From an uncultured Lachnospiraceae bacterium (GTDB lineage: Bacteria; Bacillota; Clostridia; Lachnospirales; Lachnospiraceae), in contig CANRFZ010000009.1 of assembly GCA_947630025.1 (NCBI GenBank), positions 55,283-119,282 of the forward strand: DNA of 64,000 nt, read 5' to 3'. A model generated the notes under the pieces. That model was not told where the DNA came from. It did no database searches and saw only the letters and a list, made by a program, of their open reading frames with translations. Both the position numbers and the translations under genes were made by a program. Shown piece by piece: positions 43,085-52,708 of this stretch. Position 1 is the stretch's first letter. Each line of letters starts with the position of its first letter.

Positions 43085-44626
43085 ATGGATGCGGAATACA
43101 CAAAAGTAGTAAAATATGTGGAAAAATATCATATGATAGAGGCCGGTGACGTGGTCGCCGCCGGCGTTTCGGGCGGCGCGGACTCCGTCTGCCTGCTGCA
43201 TATGCTGCACAGACTGTCGCGGCGGATTCCGTTCCGGCTGCTGGCGGTTCACGTGGACCACGGCATCAGGCCGGAATCTCCGCAGGACGCGGCTTTTGTG
43301 GAGGAACTGTGCGCGGCGTGGGGGATTCTGTTCCGCCTGCGCAGCGTCGATCTGACGGCTTACGCCGGGGAGCGGGGCTTGTCCGAGGAGGAGGCAGGCA
43401 GACAGTTCCGCTATGAGGCGTTCCGGGAAGCGCTGCGCGGGCAGCAGGGGAACCGCCCCGGCAAGATCGCCGTGGCCCATAACGCGGGCGACCGCGCCGA
43501 GACGATGCTCTTTCATCTGTTCCGGGGGAGCGGCCTCAGAGGGCTCTGCGCCATCCGTCCGGTGCGGGAGGATGTGATCAGACCGCTTCTGTGTCTGGAG
43601 CGGCGGGAGATAGAGGCGTATCTGGCGGCGGAGAAGCTGACATACCGCACCGACAGCACCAACGAGACGGATGCGTACACCCGGAACAGGATACGCCATC
43701 ATATCCTGCCCTATGCGGAGCGGGAGATCTGCGCGGGCGCCGTGGCGCATATGGGCGAGCTGGCGGATATCGTGGAGGAGACGGAGCGGTATCTGCAGAA
43801 GCAGACGGATATCCTGACGGAGCGGTATGTCCGGCAGGAGGAGATGCCTTCCGGCGGCACGTGTCTGGTGGTACGGTGGAAAGAACTGTCGGCGGAGGAT
43901 GCCGTCATGTATAAGCGCGTGCTGCTTCTGTGTCTGGAACGGCTCACGCCCTATCGGAAAGATATCTCCGGGCGGCATCTGGAGGAGCTGCTGAAACTTC
44001 TGTGCACACAGGGAAGCGGGCAGGCGTCTCTGCCCTGCGGCATCCGGGCGTACAAGGAATATGACAACCTGTTCCTGTACCGGATGACTGGGGCGGACAA
44101 CGACGGCTGCCGGGCATGGGCGGCGAGTCTCTCCGCATCGGAACAGGCCGCAGGCAGTTCCGCCGGGGCGGGGCAGGCTGCGGGCAATCCCGTAGAAGCG
44201 GACAACGCCGCCGTATATTCCGTCGTGCCGCCTGCCACCATCGACGTGGGCGGCGGACAGGTTTTTTGCTTTACGCTGGAGGAAAACAGCGGGGATTTTT
44301 GGAAAAATGGCAAAAATATTGCACAAAACAGATATACGAAATGGTTTGATTATGATAAAATAACAGGGGCTCTTGTGCTGCGCACCCGCCGTCCGGGAGA
44401 TGTGCTGACCATCGACGGCGCGCTGCATACCAAGACCATACAGCGGTACATGATCGACGAAAAGATTCCCGCGGCATGGCGGGACAGAATGTATCTGCCG
44501 GCGGACGGGCAGCATATTCTGTGGGTTCCCGGTTACCGAACCAGCCGGCGCTACTGCGTGGAGGAAAGTACGAAGCGTATCTTACAGATACAGCTAAGAG
44601 GAGGCTATCATGGCGGAGAGAATTGA
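43085..44626 (+). CDS. tilS: tRNA(Ile)-lysidine synthase
   Basis: TilS makes lysidine at C34 of tRNA-Ile(CAU). The PP-loop motif is SGGADS (29-34), and the HVDHGIRPESPQDAAFVEEL and AHNAGDRAETMLFHLFRGSG, then LRGLCAIRP segments are diagnostic. The C-terminal substrate-binding domain is present. An Ala/Gly/Ser-rich stretch at about residues 345-375 is a low-complexity insertion before the C-terminal part (VRTRRPGD-like LRTRRPGDVLTIDGA). The stop lies inside the hpt start (17-base overlap). Confidence 0.94.
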   Translation: MDAEYTKVVKYVEKYHMIEAGDVVAAGVSGGADSVCLLHMLHRLSRRIPFRLLAVHVDHGIRPESPQDAAFVEELCAAWGILFRLRSVDLTAYAGERGLSEEEAGRQFRYEAFREALRGQQGNRPGKIAVAHNAGDRAETMLFHLFRGSGLRGLCAIRPVREDVIRPLLCLERREIEAYLAAEKLTYRTDSTNETDAYTRNRIRHHILPYAEREICAGAVAHMGELADIVEETERYLQKQTDILTERYVRQEEMPSGGTCLVVRWKELSAEDAVMYKRVLLLCLERLTPYRKDISGRHLEELLKLLCTQGSGQASLPCGIRAYKEYDNLFLYRMTGADNDGCRAWAASLSASEQAAGSSAGAGQAAGNPVEADNAAVYSVVPPATIDVGGGQVFCFTLEENSGDFWKNGKNIAQNRYTKWFDYDKITGALVLRTRRPGDVLTIDGALHTKTIQRYMIDEKIPAAWRDRMYLPADGQHILWVPGYRTSRRYCVEESTKRILQIQLRGGYHGGEN

Positions 44627-45134
44627 AGTATTACTGAACGAGGAAGAAGTAGACCGAAGGATTCAGGAGATCGGCAATCAGATTTCCAAAGATTACGCCG
44701 GCAGGCAGGTGCATCTGGTCTGCGTTCTCAAGGGCGGCAGCTTTTTTATGTGCGAGCTGGCCAAACGGATCACCGTTCCGGTATCGCTGGATTTTATGTC
44801 CGTGTCGAGTTACGGCGGCGATACGAAATCCAGCGGAGTCGTTAAGATCGTCAAGGATCTGGACGAGCCGCTTGCGGGCAAAAACGTTATCGTCGTGGAG
44901 GATATCGTGGATTCCGGGAGAACGTTAAGTTATCTGCTGGAGATGCTAAGGGACAGGGGGCCTGCGGACGTCAAACTGTGCACGCTGCTGGACAAGCCCG
45001 ACAGACGGGTTGTGGACGTCAGGGTGGACTACACGGGCTTTCAGATTCCGGACGAATTTGTGGTGGGCTACGGTCTGGACTATGACCAGAAATACCGCAA
45101 TCTTCCTTATATCGGCGTCGTGAAATTTGATTAA
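44610..45134 (+). CDS. hpt: Hypoxanthine phosphoribosyltransferase
   Basis: This 174-residue purine-salvage enzyme converts hypoxanthine or guanine to IMP or GMP. The PRPP-binding motif is VIVVEDIVDSGRTLSYLL (acidic pair at 97-98), preceded by LVCVLKGGSFFMCELAKR and SSYGGDTKSSG. AGAGGAGG lies six to ten bases before ATG. It overlaps tilS by 17 bases and precedes ftsH by 33 bases, the usual arrangement. Confidence 0.96.
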   Translation: MAERIEVLLNEEEVDRRIQEIGNQISKDYAGRQVHLVCVLKGGSFFMCELAKRITVPVSLDFMSVSSYGGDTKSSGVVKIVKDLDEPLAGKNVIVVEDIVDSGRTLSYLLEMLRDRGPADVKLCTLLDKPDRRVVDVRVDYTGFQIPDEFVVGYGLDYDQKYRNLPYIGVVKFD

Positions 45135-45167
45135 CGTTTTGATGAATTGATAGGAAAGAGGTTTACT

Positions 45168-47018
45168 TTGAGCAAGAATAACAAAAATTTCTATCTGTAT
45201 TTTATTATTATCATCGGGCTTCTGATGCTGACGGTCTGGATCGGCACGCTCCATGTGCAGAGCACGGGCTACACGAAAGGGCAGTTCGTCGATCAGCTCG
45301 ACAATAACGAGGTGGCGATGGTCAACATCTGCCCCAACAAGGAGACGCCCACGGGTTCCTTAGAAGTAACGCTGAAAGACGGACAGGAACTGACGTTGTA
45401 CGTCACCGACGTGACGGAGATGGAGGCGTTAGTCAGAAGCTACGGAATCGATCCGCGGGTGGAAGACGTTCCGCAGGAGAGCTGGTTCCTCAACAGCATA
45501 CTGCCGATCCTGATCGTAGTGGTCGTGTGCGTGTTCTTCTTTGTGATGATGAACGCGCAGAACGCCGGCGGCGGTGGCGGCAAGATGATGAACTTCGGCA
45601 GAAGCCGCGCCCGGCTGACCATGGGCGGCGAGAATACGATCAAGCTCGACGGCGTTGCCGGATTGAAGGAAGAAAAGGAAGAACTGGAGGAGATCGTGGA
45701 ATTTCTGAAAGAGCCCGCCAAGTTTACAAAGGTGGGCGCGCGCATCCCCAAGGGCATTCTGCTGGAAGGCGCGCCGGGCACCGGCAAGACGTTGTTGGCC
45801 AAGGCCATCGCGGGCGAGGCGAACGTGCCGTTTTTCAGCATATCGGGTTCGGATTTCGTGGAAATGTTTGTCGGCGTGGGCGCGTCCCGCGTGCGCGATA
45901 TGTTCGCGGAGGCCAAGCGGCATTCGCCCTGCATTATTTTTATCGATGAGATTGACGCGGTGGCGAGACGCCGCGGCACCGGTATGGGCGGCGGACATGA
46001 CGAGCGCGAACAGACGCTGAACCAGTTATTGGTAGAGATGGACGGTTTCGGCGTCAACGAGGGAATCATCGTGATGGCGGCCACCAACCGCGTGGATATT
46101 CTGGACCCCGCAATTCTCAGGCCGGGCCGGTTCGACAGAAAGATCACGGTGGCGCATCCCGACGTGCGCGGCAGGGAGGAGATCCTCAAAGTGCACGCGG
46201 CGAACAAACCGCTGGGCGACGACGTGGATCTGGCGCAGATCGCCCAGACTACGGCGGGCTTCACCGGAGCCGATCTGGAGAACCTGCTGAACGAGGCGGC
46301 CATCAACGCGGCGATGGACAAGCGCGTCTTCATCCGGCAGGATGACATTAAGAAAGCCTTTGTGAAAGTGGGGATCGGTACGGAGAAAAAGAGCCGCATC
46401 ATCTCCGACAAGGAAAAGAAAATCACGGCCTATCACGAGGCGGGGCACGCGATTCTGTTTCATGTGCTGCCCGATGTGGGGCCGGTATATACGGTGTCGA
46501 TCATTCCCACCGGACTGGGCGCCGCGGGCTACACGATGCCGCTGCCTGAGCGGGACGATATGTTTATGACTAGGGGCAGAATGCTGCAGGATATCATGGT
46601 ATCGCTGGGAGGACGGATTGCGGAGGAGATCATCTTTGACGACGTGACCACCGGCGCGATGAGCGATATCAAGAAGGCGACGAAGGTCGCCCGCCGCATG
46701 GTAACCCGCTACGGAATGTCGCAGAATATCGGCATCATCAACTATGACGACGATGACGACGAAGTCTTTATCGGCAGGGATCTGGCCCATGCCAAGAGCC
46801 ACAGCGAGGAGGTGTCCGGGCAGATCGACCGCGAGGTGAAGGCGATCATCGACGACTGCTACCAGAAAGCAAAGAACATCATTTTGGAGCAGAGCAGTAT
46901 TCTGCATAAGTGCGCGCAGCTCCTTCTGGAAAAGGAAAAGATCGGCAGGGACGAGTTCGAAGCGCTCTTTGACAAAGAGTACCCGCAGCCGGAGGATTCC
47001 ACGTTATCGATGGCATAA
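45168..47018 (+). CDS. ftsH: ATP-dependent zinc metalloprotease FtsH
   Basis: This membrane-anchored AAA+ protease degrades misfolded membrane proteins and some regulators. Two N-terminal helices ([19 protein letters not shown] and [18 protein letters not shown]) flank an extracytoplasmic domain. The AAA module has [23 protein letters not shown] and the SRH segment [20 protein letters not shown]; the zinc site is HEAGH (His423). TTG 45168 is chosen because GGAAAGAGG ends six bases before it. It is 616 residues. Confidence 0.96.
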   Translation: MSKNNKNFYLYFIIIIGLLMLTVWIGTLHVQSTGYTKGQFVDQLDNNEVAMVNICPNKETPTGSLEVTLKDGQELTLYVTDVTEMEALVRSYGIDPRVEDVPQESWFLNSILPILIVVVVCVFFFVMMNAQNAGGGGGKMMNFGRSRARLTMGGENTIKLDGVAGLKEEKEELEEIVEFLKEPAKFTKVGARIPKGILLEGAPGTGKTLLAKAIAGEANVPFFSISGSDFVEMFVGVGASRVRDMFAEAKRHSPCIIFIDEIDAVARRRGTGMGGGHDEREQTLNQLLVEMDGFGVNEGIIVMAATNRVDILDPAILRPGRFDRKITVAHPDVRGREEILKVHAANKPLGDDVDLAQIAQTTAGFTGADLENLLNEAAINAAMDKRVFIRQDDIKKAFVKVGIGTEKKSRIISDKEKKITAYHEAGHAILFHVLPDVGPVYTVSIIPTGLGAAGYTMPLPERDDMFMTRGRMLQDIMVSLGGRIAEEIIFDDVTTGAMSDIKKATKVARRMVTRYGMSQNIGIINYDDDDDEVFIGRDLAHAKSHSEEVSGQIDREVKAIIDDCYQKAKNIILEQSSILHKCAQLLLEKEKIGRDEFEALFDKEYPQPEDSTLSMA

Positions 47019-47170
47019 TTGTGAAAAATGCACAAAAACAGATAGACAAAATTGTAATATTTGTGAATCCTTAGTATTGTGGTATGAATCCGGGTATGCT
47101 ACTATACACTTGTAACCCCCAATACATTATAGTTTTTTGCTATACCCCATAAGAAAGAAATACCTTCTCT

Positions 47171-47202
47171 AAAAAAGGCAGTTTGTATAAACTGTCTTTT
47201 TT
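47171..47202 (+). terminator. Rho-independent terminator downstream of ftsH
   Basis: AAAAAAGGCAGTTT and AAACTGTCTTTTTT form a 14-bp stem around GTAT. The rest of the ftsH-amylase spacer (47019-47427) shows no gene; a second GC-rich hairpin lies at about 47292-47326. Confidence 0.8.
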
Positions 47203-47362
47203 ACCGTTCTGGGCCTGTATCCGCAGCAGAGCGGCATCTCCCGCGACATCGAACCAAAGCTGCAGAATCAGATATCGATCAGAGATAGAAAGAAGCCGGG
47301 GCGACCGCGGCGGCAGCAGGGCGGCTTCTCTCTAAATCATGGATAAATCAAGGGAAAAAATC

Positions 47363-47391
47363 TTGAATAAACACAATATATAGTATACAAT
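47363..47391 (+). promoter_or_regulatory. Promoter of the GH13 gene
   Basis: TTGAAT (47363-47368) and TACAAT (47386-47391) are 17 bases apart, 36 bases before the gene. Confidence 0.5.
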
Positions 47392-47427
47392 ATCCATATA
47401 TGCTTTTTGGGGAGGATGGCGTACCAG

Positions 47428-49557
47428 ATGGATATCAGTCAGTTTCAAAGGGCAGAGAGGAACCAGCAGTATCTCGCATCGATGAGGCCGGTTTTTAATA
47501 GAAAGGCACTGTTCTCGGATATGACGGAGGATTATGTATATCCGCCGGAGCCCAGCGCCTACGGTGAGGTCAACATTCATTTCCGTTCCAAGAGAAACAA
47601 CATCGACCGCGTGTTTCTGGTCATCAAAGGGGAGAAGCACCTGATGATGAAGACGGAGACGGATAATTATTTTGACTATTACTCGCACTCTGTCCAACTG
47701 GAGAATGAAACGCTCACCTATTATTTCGAGGTGCACGTCGGCAAGATTCTGTGTTACTACGACACGAGAGGCGTGTGCAAGGATGTCAATGAATATTACC
47801 ATTTCCGCCTGATCCCGGGCTTTAAGACGCCCGAATGGGCCAAGGGCGCGGTTTTCTATCAGATCTATGTAGACCGGTTCTGCAACGGCGATCCCACCAA
47901 CGACGTGCTGACAAACGAATACCAGTATATCGGCGACAAGACCGTGCGCGTGGAGGACTGGGGCAAATACCCGGCGGCGATGGGCGTCCGGGAGTTCTAC
48001 GGCGGCGATCTGCAGGGTGTTCTGGACAAGATGGACTATCTGCAGGATCTGGGGATCGATGTGATTTACTTCAATCCGTTGTTTGTATCGCCGTCCAACC
48101 ACAAATACGATATTCAGGACTATGACTATATCGATCCGCATTTCGGCAGGATCGTGCACGACGAGGGCGAGCTGCTCGCCGACGGCCAGACGGAAAACCG
48201 CTTCGCAACCCGGTATATCGACCGTGTATCTAATCGGGAGAATCTGGAGGCCAGCAACGAGCTCTTTGCGGAGGTGGTCAAAGAGGCGCACCGCAGAGGA
48301 ATCAAGGTGATCCTCGACGGCGTGTTCAACCACTGCGGTTCTTTTAACAAGTGGCTGGACAGGGAGCGTATCTACGAGAATGTGGAAGGGTACGAGAAGG
48401 GCGCCTATATCACGCAGGACAGCGCCTATCACAATTATTTCCAGTTCCACGACGACCATAAATGGCCGTATAACGGCACTTACGACGGCTGGTGGGGGCA
48501 CGATACCCTCCCCAAGCTGAATTATGAAAATTCCAGACAGCTTATGGACTACATCCTCTATATCGCGCGCAAATGGGTTTCTCCGCCGTACAACGCGGAC
48601 GGCTGGCGTCTGGATGTGGCGGCGGATCTGGGGCATTCGCCGGAATTTAACCACCATTTCTGGAAAGAATTTCGCAAGACCGTCAAGATGGCGAACCCGA
48701 ACGCCATCATACTGGCGGAGCATTACGGCAATCCCAAGGACTGGCTGGGCGGCGACGAGTGGGACACCGTCATGAACTATGATGCGTTTATGGAGCCGGT
48801 GACATGGTTCCTGACCGGAATGCAGAAGCACAGTGACGACTACAGAGAGGATCTGCGCGGCAACGCCTATAGCTTCTGGGGCGCGATGCAGCATCACGGC
48901 GCCAGCTTTACGACGCCGTCCCTGCAGGTGGCGATGAACGAACTGTCCAACCATGACCACTCGCGTTTCCTGACGCGCACCAATCGGAAAGTGGGGCGGA
49001 CGAATACGCTGGGGCCGGAGGCGGCCAATCAGGGCATCAACAAAGCGGTGTTCCGGGAGGCGGTAGTCATACAGATGACATGGCCGGGCGCGCCGACGAT
49101 CTACTATGGAGACGAGGCGGGCGTGTGCGGGTTTACCGATCCCGACAACCGGCGCACCTATCCGTGGGGGCATGAGGATCAGGAGCTGATCGACTTTCAC
49201 AGGGAGATCATCCGCATTCATAAGACGCACAAGGAATTTCTCACGGGCTCCCTCAAGTACGTGGAGGGCGACTATAATGTGCTGGGCTACGGCAGATTTA
49301 CCAAACAGGGCCAGTCGCTGATCTTTGTGAACAACAATGACCATGAGATCACCAAAGAGGTGGCGGTGTGGTATCTGGGCGTGCCGATGGACTGCATGAT
49401 GAAGCGGCTCCTGCTGACCACCGCCGACGGCTATACGACGCAGGAGACGGAATATCCCGTGATATCGGGCAACGTCACGGTGACGCTGCCGCCGACGTCG
49501 GCGATCATACTGCGGTATGAGAACCCGATCATCAAAAATTTCCTGCAGTTTCAGTAA
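47428..49557 (+). CDS. Alpha-amylase family glycosidase (GH13; neopullulanase/cyclomaltodextrinase-like)
   Basis: This 709-residue enzyme cleaves alpha-glucans. An N-terminal beta domain (about 1-135) is followed by the GH13 barrel: VFYQIYVDRFCNGD, DGVFNH, GWRLDVAAD with nucleophile Asp396, acid/base Glu431 in ILAEHYG, and Asp510 in NELSNHDHSR. A C-terminal beta domain ends the protein. There is no signal peptide, so it acts inside the cell on imported maltodextrins. ATG 47428 is preferred; ATG 47416 touches the GGGGAGG ribosome-binding site. A hairpin follows the stop. Confidence 0.92.
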   Translation: MDISQFQRAERNQQYLASMRPVFNRKALFSDMTEDYVYPPEPSAYGEVNIHFRSKRNNIDRVFLVIKGEKHLMMKTETDNYFDYYSHSVQLENETLTYYFEVHVGKILCYYDTRGVCKDVNEYYHFRLIPGFKTPEWAKGAVFYQIYVDRFCNGDPTNDVLTNEYQYIGDKTVRVEDWGKYPAAMGVREFYGGDLQGVLDKMDYLQDLGIDVIYFNPLFVSPSNHKYDIQDYDYIDPHFGRIVHDEGELLADGQTENRFATRYIDRVSNRENLEASNELFAEVVKEAHRRGIKVILDGVFNHCGSFNKWLDRERIYENVEGYEKGAYITQDSAYHNYFQFHDDHKWPYNGTYDGWWGHDTLPKLNYENSRQLMDYILYIARKWVSPPYNADGWRLDVAADLGHSPEFNHHFWKEFRKTVKMANPNAIILAEHYGNPKDWLGGDEWDTVMNYDAFMEPVTWFLTGMQKHSDDYREDLRGNAYSFWGAMQHHGASFTTPSLQVAMNELSNHDHSRFLTRTNRKVGRTNTLGPEAANQGINKAVFREAVVIQMTWPGAPTIYYGDEAGVCGFTDPDNRRTYPWGHEDQELIDFHREIIRIHKTHKEFLTGSLKYVEGDYNVLGYGRFTKQGQSLIFVNNNDHEITKEVAVWYLGVPMDCMMKRLLLTTADGYTTQETEYPVISGNVTVTLPPTSAIILRYENPIIKNFLQFQ

Positions 49558-49576
49558 ATGACTTTTTTGATCCTGT

Positions 49577-49602
49577 GATGGAGCGGCATTTTCCGCTCCA
49601 TC
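49577..49602 (+). terminator. Hairpin after the GH13 gene
   Basis: GATGGAGCGG and CCGCTCCATC form a perfect 10-bp stem with a six-base loop (CATTTT minus one). No T-run follows, so termination is uncertain. Confidence 0.5.
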
Positions 49603-49639
49603 GTCTGTCTGAGAGAAAAAGAGCGGAACGGAGGTTGTG

Positions 49640-49972
49640 ATGGAACAGAGAATCCTGCATTACAGAAAATACATCGACGAGCTGCTGGCGCAGGATGATG
49701 CGGACTGGGAGAGCGTCATCCGGGAGCATCTGATTCAGATCTCCTTTTTCCAGCACGAGCGGCTGATCCATCTGATCGTGACGGTGACGTTCGCGCTGCT
49801 GGAGATCATCGCGGCGGCGCTGGCGGTGACGGCCTTTTCACCGGCCACGGGCCTGCTGGCGCTGGTGATTCTGGTGCTTTTGATTCCGTATGTCCGGCAC
49901 TATTATATTCTGGAGAACGAAGTCCAGAAGATGTACCGGCAGTACGATCAGATGGCGGCGAGACGGAAATAA
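49640..49972 (+). CDS. Small two-helix membrane protein
   Basis: This 110-residue protein has an N-terminal soluble helical part (MEQRILHYRKYIDELLAQDD), two adjacent hydrophobic helices (LIVTVTFALLEIIAAALAVT and GLLALVILVLLIPYVRHYYI) and a charged C-terminal tail. The family is not recognised. ATG 49640 lies five bases after GGAGG; GTG 49637 is too close. Confidence 0.7.
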   Translation: MEQRILHYRKYIDELLAQDDADWESVIREHLIQISFFQHERLIHLIVTVTFALLEIIAAALAVTAFSPATGLLALVILVLLIPYVRHYYILENEVQKMYRQYDQMAARRK

Positions 49973-50091
49973 AAAATTTTTTTCAAAAACTGCAACGTTT
50001 TGCTCTCCTCAAAGGTATTCTTAATGACGGCAGGGATTGAGACAAAGGGATTCAAACAAAAACAGATAGCCGTGAAAAGAGGAGGAAACAG

Positions 50092-51405
50092 ATGAAAAAG
50101 AAAGTATTGGCGCTGCTTCTGGCAGTAAGCTGCACGCTGGCGGTGACGGCCTGCGGAGGCAGAGACACGTCGGACGACGAGGAAACGCGGGAGGAGGACG
50201 CCGACAGAGAGGAAGAAGACGAGGCGGAGGAGGAAGGCGACGCAGACAATCAGGATGCGGACGCAGAGGAAGCGGACGAGGATTCCACGGAAGATGCGGC
50301 ACAAGACGAGGCGGAGACAAAAGATACGGATTCCGGAAAAGTCTCTGCAGGCGCGGCGGAGCTGTCGGACGATCTCTATGATTTCCAAATGTCCATCAAC
50401 GGAACGGTGTACCAGTTCCCGATGTGGTATTCCGATTTTGAAGCGCTGGGATGGACGCTGGACGATGATGAGACGACCACGCTGTCGACCAACGAATATA
50501 CGCTGGCGACATGGGAGATGGACGGGTGCGGCGCGACGACCAGAATCGCCAATCTGTCCATGAACGCGGCGCCGCTGACGGAGTGCATCGTGGCGAGCCT
50601 TTCGCTGGACGATTACGAGGTCGGAGACTCCGGATGGGAGATTCTCCTGCCCGGCGGCATCCAGTACGGCGTGTCCGGCAAGGACGATATTCTGGCGGCG
50701 TACGGCACGCCCACCGACGACTATGACGGCGACCTGTATTATAAGATGACCTATGAGGCCGATAGCTACAGTGAAGTCAGCCTGTACGTATACCATGACG
50801 ACGGCACGTTGAAAAAGATCGAAATGGAAAATATGGTGGAGCTGGAAGGCGCGGACAATTCCGTGAGCGAGGAAGTCCCCGAGCTGGTCACGGCTTATCA
50901 GGCGCCGGACGCGCTGGGAGACGATTTCTATGCGTACACGGCGCAGATGGAAGGCGTGGTATACAGTCTGCCCTGCCCGGTGGCGGCGTTATTGGACAAC
51001 GGCTTTACCATCGTTGAGAGCGACTCGGACAGCGTGGTGGGGGCCGATTCCTACGGCTGGATCACGGTGCGCTACGACAATCAGGAGCTGAACGTGATCG
51101 CGCAGAACTACGCGGACTATGCGACGACGATCGAAAACTGCTTTATCACGTCGATGGAATCCAGTATCTACGGGCCGGAATTTGATCTGGTACTGCCCGG
51201 CAATATTAAAGTGGGAAGCTCGGAGGCGGACGTCGAGAAGGCGGTGGACGGCTTTTCGTGCGAGACGGAGACATCCGACAGCGGCTATACTTATTACGAG
51301 ATATCCTATCCGGCCCTGAGCGTGCTGGACAGATATACGATCACGGTAAAGGACGGAAGCGTTATCTCCGTCGAGATAGAGAATTCCACAATGCCGGAAT
51401 ACTAA
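50092..51405 (+). CDS. Lipoprotein with acidic linker and a duplicated domain
   Basis: The 437-residue product has a lipoprotein signal peptide (lipobox VTAC, Cys21), a very acidic linker (about residues 25-85, mostly E and D) and two copies of one domain of about 160 residues. Copy 1 has DLYDFQMSINGTVYQFPM and WEILLPGGIQYGVS; copy 2 has DDFYAYTAQMEGVVYSLPCP and FDLVLPGNIKVGSSEADVEK, each ending in a KDGS/DDGTLKKIEMEN-like strand. The domain is not named here. It is anchored outside the cell. GAGGAGG precedes ATG. The ECF sigma gene follows after a terminator-like hairpin. Confidence 0.8.
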   Translation: MKKKVLALLLAVSCTLAVTACGGRDTSDDEETREEDADREEEDEAEEEGDADNQDADAEEADEDSTEDAAQDEAETKDTDSGKVSAGAAELSDDLYDFQMSINGTVYQFPMWYSDFEALGWTLDDDETTTLSTNEYTLATWEMDGCGATTRIANLSMNAAPLTECIVASLSLDDYEVGDSGWEILLPGGIQYGVSGKDDILAAYGTPTDDYDGDLYYKMTYEADSYSEVSLYVYHDDGTLKKIEMENMVELEGADNSVSEEVPELVTAYQAPDALGDDFYAYTAQMEGVVYSLPCPVAALLDNGFTIVESDSDSVVGADSYGWITVRYDNQELNVIAQNYADYATTIENCFITSMESSIYGPEFDLVLPGNIKVGSSEADVEKAVDGFSCETETSDSGYTYYEISYPALSVLDRYTITVKDGSVISVEIENSTMPEY

Positions 51406-51442
51406 GCGGGCAGCCGTAGCGCTTGCAAGACTCTTTTCGAAA

Positions 51443-51497
51443 AATCCCTGTCGTGTATCGGAAACGGAAACAACGGATATGACGGCAGGGATTTTTT
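51443..51497 (+). terminator. Terminator-like hairpin overlapping the sigma factor ribosome-binding site
   Basis: AATCCCTGTCGT (51443-51454) pairs with GACGGCAGGGATT (51481-51493) in a 12-bp stem with one T-G pair, followed by TTTTTT-like tract and then directly the ATG at 51498. The AGGGA ribosome-binding site of the sigma gene lies in the 3' arm. Confidence 0.65.
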
Positions 51498-51992
51498 ATG
51501 CAGAAACGGGAGCGGATCACTGTGCAGGGAGCGATCGACAGATACGCCGATATGGTGTACCGTCTGGCGCTGGCGCAGATGAAAAATACAACGGATGCGG
51601 ACGATTTGTTTCAGGAAGTGTTTGTCAGGCTTGTCAGCCACATACAGGATCTGGAGTCGTGGGAACACGTGAAGGCGTGGCTGATACGGGTGACGGTCAA
51701 CTGTGCCAAGAAGCACTTTGGCCGGTACTGGAACAAAAACGTGGATCTCGTGGAAGACCCCGGACGGATCGCCGCCGGCGGCAGCGGGTACGAGATGCCG
51801 GAGACAGATCCGGTGTGGGAGGCGGTTCTCAGGCTGCCGCCCCGGTATCGGCTGGCGGTGCATCTGTATTATTACGAGCAGCAGACGGCGGCGCAGATCG
51901 CGGCGCTGACGCAGCAGAAGGAGTCCACCGTGCGGTCGCAGCTATACCGGGCGCGGGAGATGCTGCGCAAGATGCTCGAGGAGGAACGGTAA
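51498..51992 (+). CDS. ECF-type RNA polymerase sigma factor
   Basis: This 164-residue sigma factor has region 2 (YADMVYRLALAQMKNTTDAD, then DLFQEVFVRLV and WLIRVTVNCAKKHFGRYW) and region 4 (LPPRYRLAVHLYYYEQQTAA, STVRSQLYRAREML). Lacking regions 1 and 3, it is of the extracytoplasmic function class. The next gene encodes a bitopic protein placed like an anti-sigma factor. The start lies just after a terminator-like stem that hides its ribosome-binding site, so translation may be controlled by this structure. Confidence 0.92.
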   Translation: MQKRERITVQGAIDRYADMVYRLALAQMKNTTDADDLFQEVFVRLVSHIQDLESWEHVKAWLIRVTVNCAKKHFGRYWNKNVDLVEDPGRIAAGGSGYEMPETDPVWEAVLRLPPRYRLAVHLYYYEQQTAAQIAALTQQKESTVRSQLYRAREMLRKMLEEER

Positions 51993-52049
51993 GTGTCTGC
52001 ACAGGCAGGGCGGCACGAGCGGTGCAGGGCGGTTGAGGAAAGAGCGGCT

Positions 52050-52679
52050 ATGGCGGAGTGGAATGATTGGCAGCAGGACGGCGGAGAATTTCCGGCGGAG
52101 CAATATCGGGAGGCGGTTTCGCACCTACACCCGCAGGAGGCGATGCTGCGGCGGACAAAAGAGGCGGCAGCCGCCGAGGAACGGCGCATCCGGCGCATAC
52201 GGCAGCGGCGGATCGTCTCGATAGCGGCAGCGGCAGTGATCCTGCTGGCTGTCGGAGCCGTGTCCATGCAGTCGCTGCGCACGCGGCAGGATGGCGGCAT
52301 ACAGGCGGACGGAACCGAAACCGCGGCGGTGTCCCGGTATCTGGGCAGGGCGCAGTCCGCGGAGGGTGGGCCGCAGCCTGTCGGACGGGGCGGCGCGGAT
52401 GAGGCAGCAGGCGGCGGGACATCGATCCGGCTTACGGCGGACACCGAAGCGCCCTCATACGCGGACTGGATCGGAACGGAAGAAATCACCGTGCAGGACA
52501 TGACACTGTGGGTGGGCAGAAGCGATACCGACGGAACATGGCGGGCGTGGGCGCCGTCTGATGACGGTACGGCGGGCTATACGGCGGTGTCCGATCTGAC
52601 GGAGGAAGATCTGACGAAAGAGGCGTTCGCGCAGGAGGTATATGCGCTGGTGCAGGAAACGGCGGCAGAGAGCGAGTAG
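52050..52679 (+). CDS. Putative anti-sigma factor, bitopic membrane protein
   Basis: The product has an N-terminal cytoplasmic helical part (MAEWNDWQQDGGEFPAEQYR), one membrane helix (IVSIAAAAVILLAVGAVSMQ at about residues 60-80) and an extracytoplasmic part without a known domain. Position directly after an ECF sigma gene and this topology suggest an anti-sigma role; this is inference. Two starts are possible: ATG 52050 with GAGGAAAG upstream (209 residues) and GTG 51993, just after the sigma stop, with GAGGAGG eight bases upstream (228 residues). Confidence 0.65.
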   Translation: MAEWNDWQQDGGEFPAEQYREAVSHLHPQEAMLRRTKEAAAAEERRIRRIRQRRIVSIAAAAVILLAVGAVSMQSLRTRQDGGIQADGTETAAVSRYLGRAQSAEGGPQPVGRGGADEAAGGGTSIRLTADTEAPSYADWIGTEEITVQDMTLWVGRSDTDGTWRAWAPSDDGTAGYTAVSDLTEEDLTKEAFAQEVYALVQETAAESE

Positions 52680-52708
52680 ACGTCCGCAAGCCGCGGGAGA
52701 CAGAGAGC

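Noticed and set aside
47332..49344. A 670-codon minus-strand frame opposite the GH13 gene
   Set aside because: No recognisable domain, and the opposite strand carries a complete amylase with all catalytic residues.
50023..50037. ATGACGGCAGGGATT shared between the lipoprotein leader and the sigma factor leader (51479-51493)
   Set aside because: The copy at 51479 is part of a hairpin, but the copy at 50023 has no pairing arm. A 15-base match alone is too little to call a shared control site.
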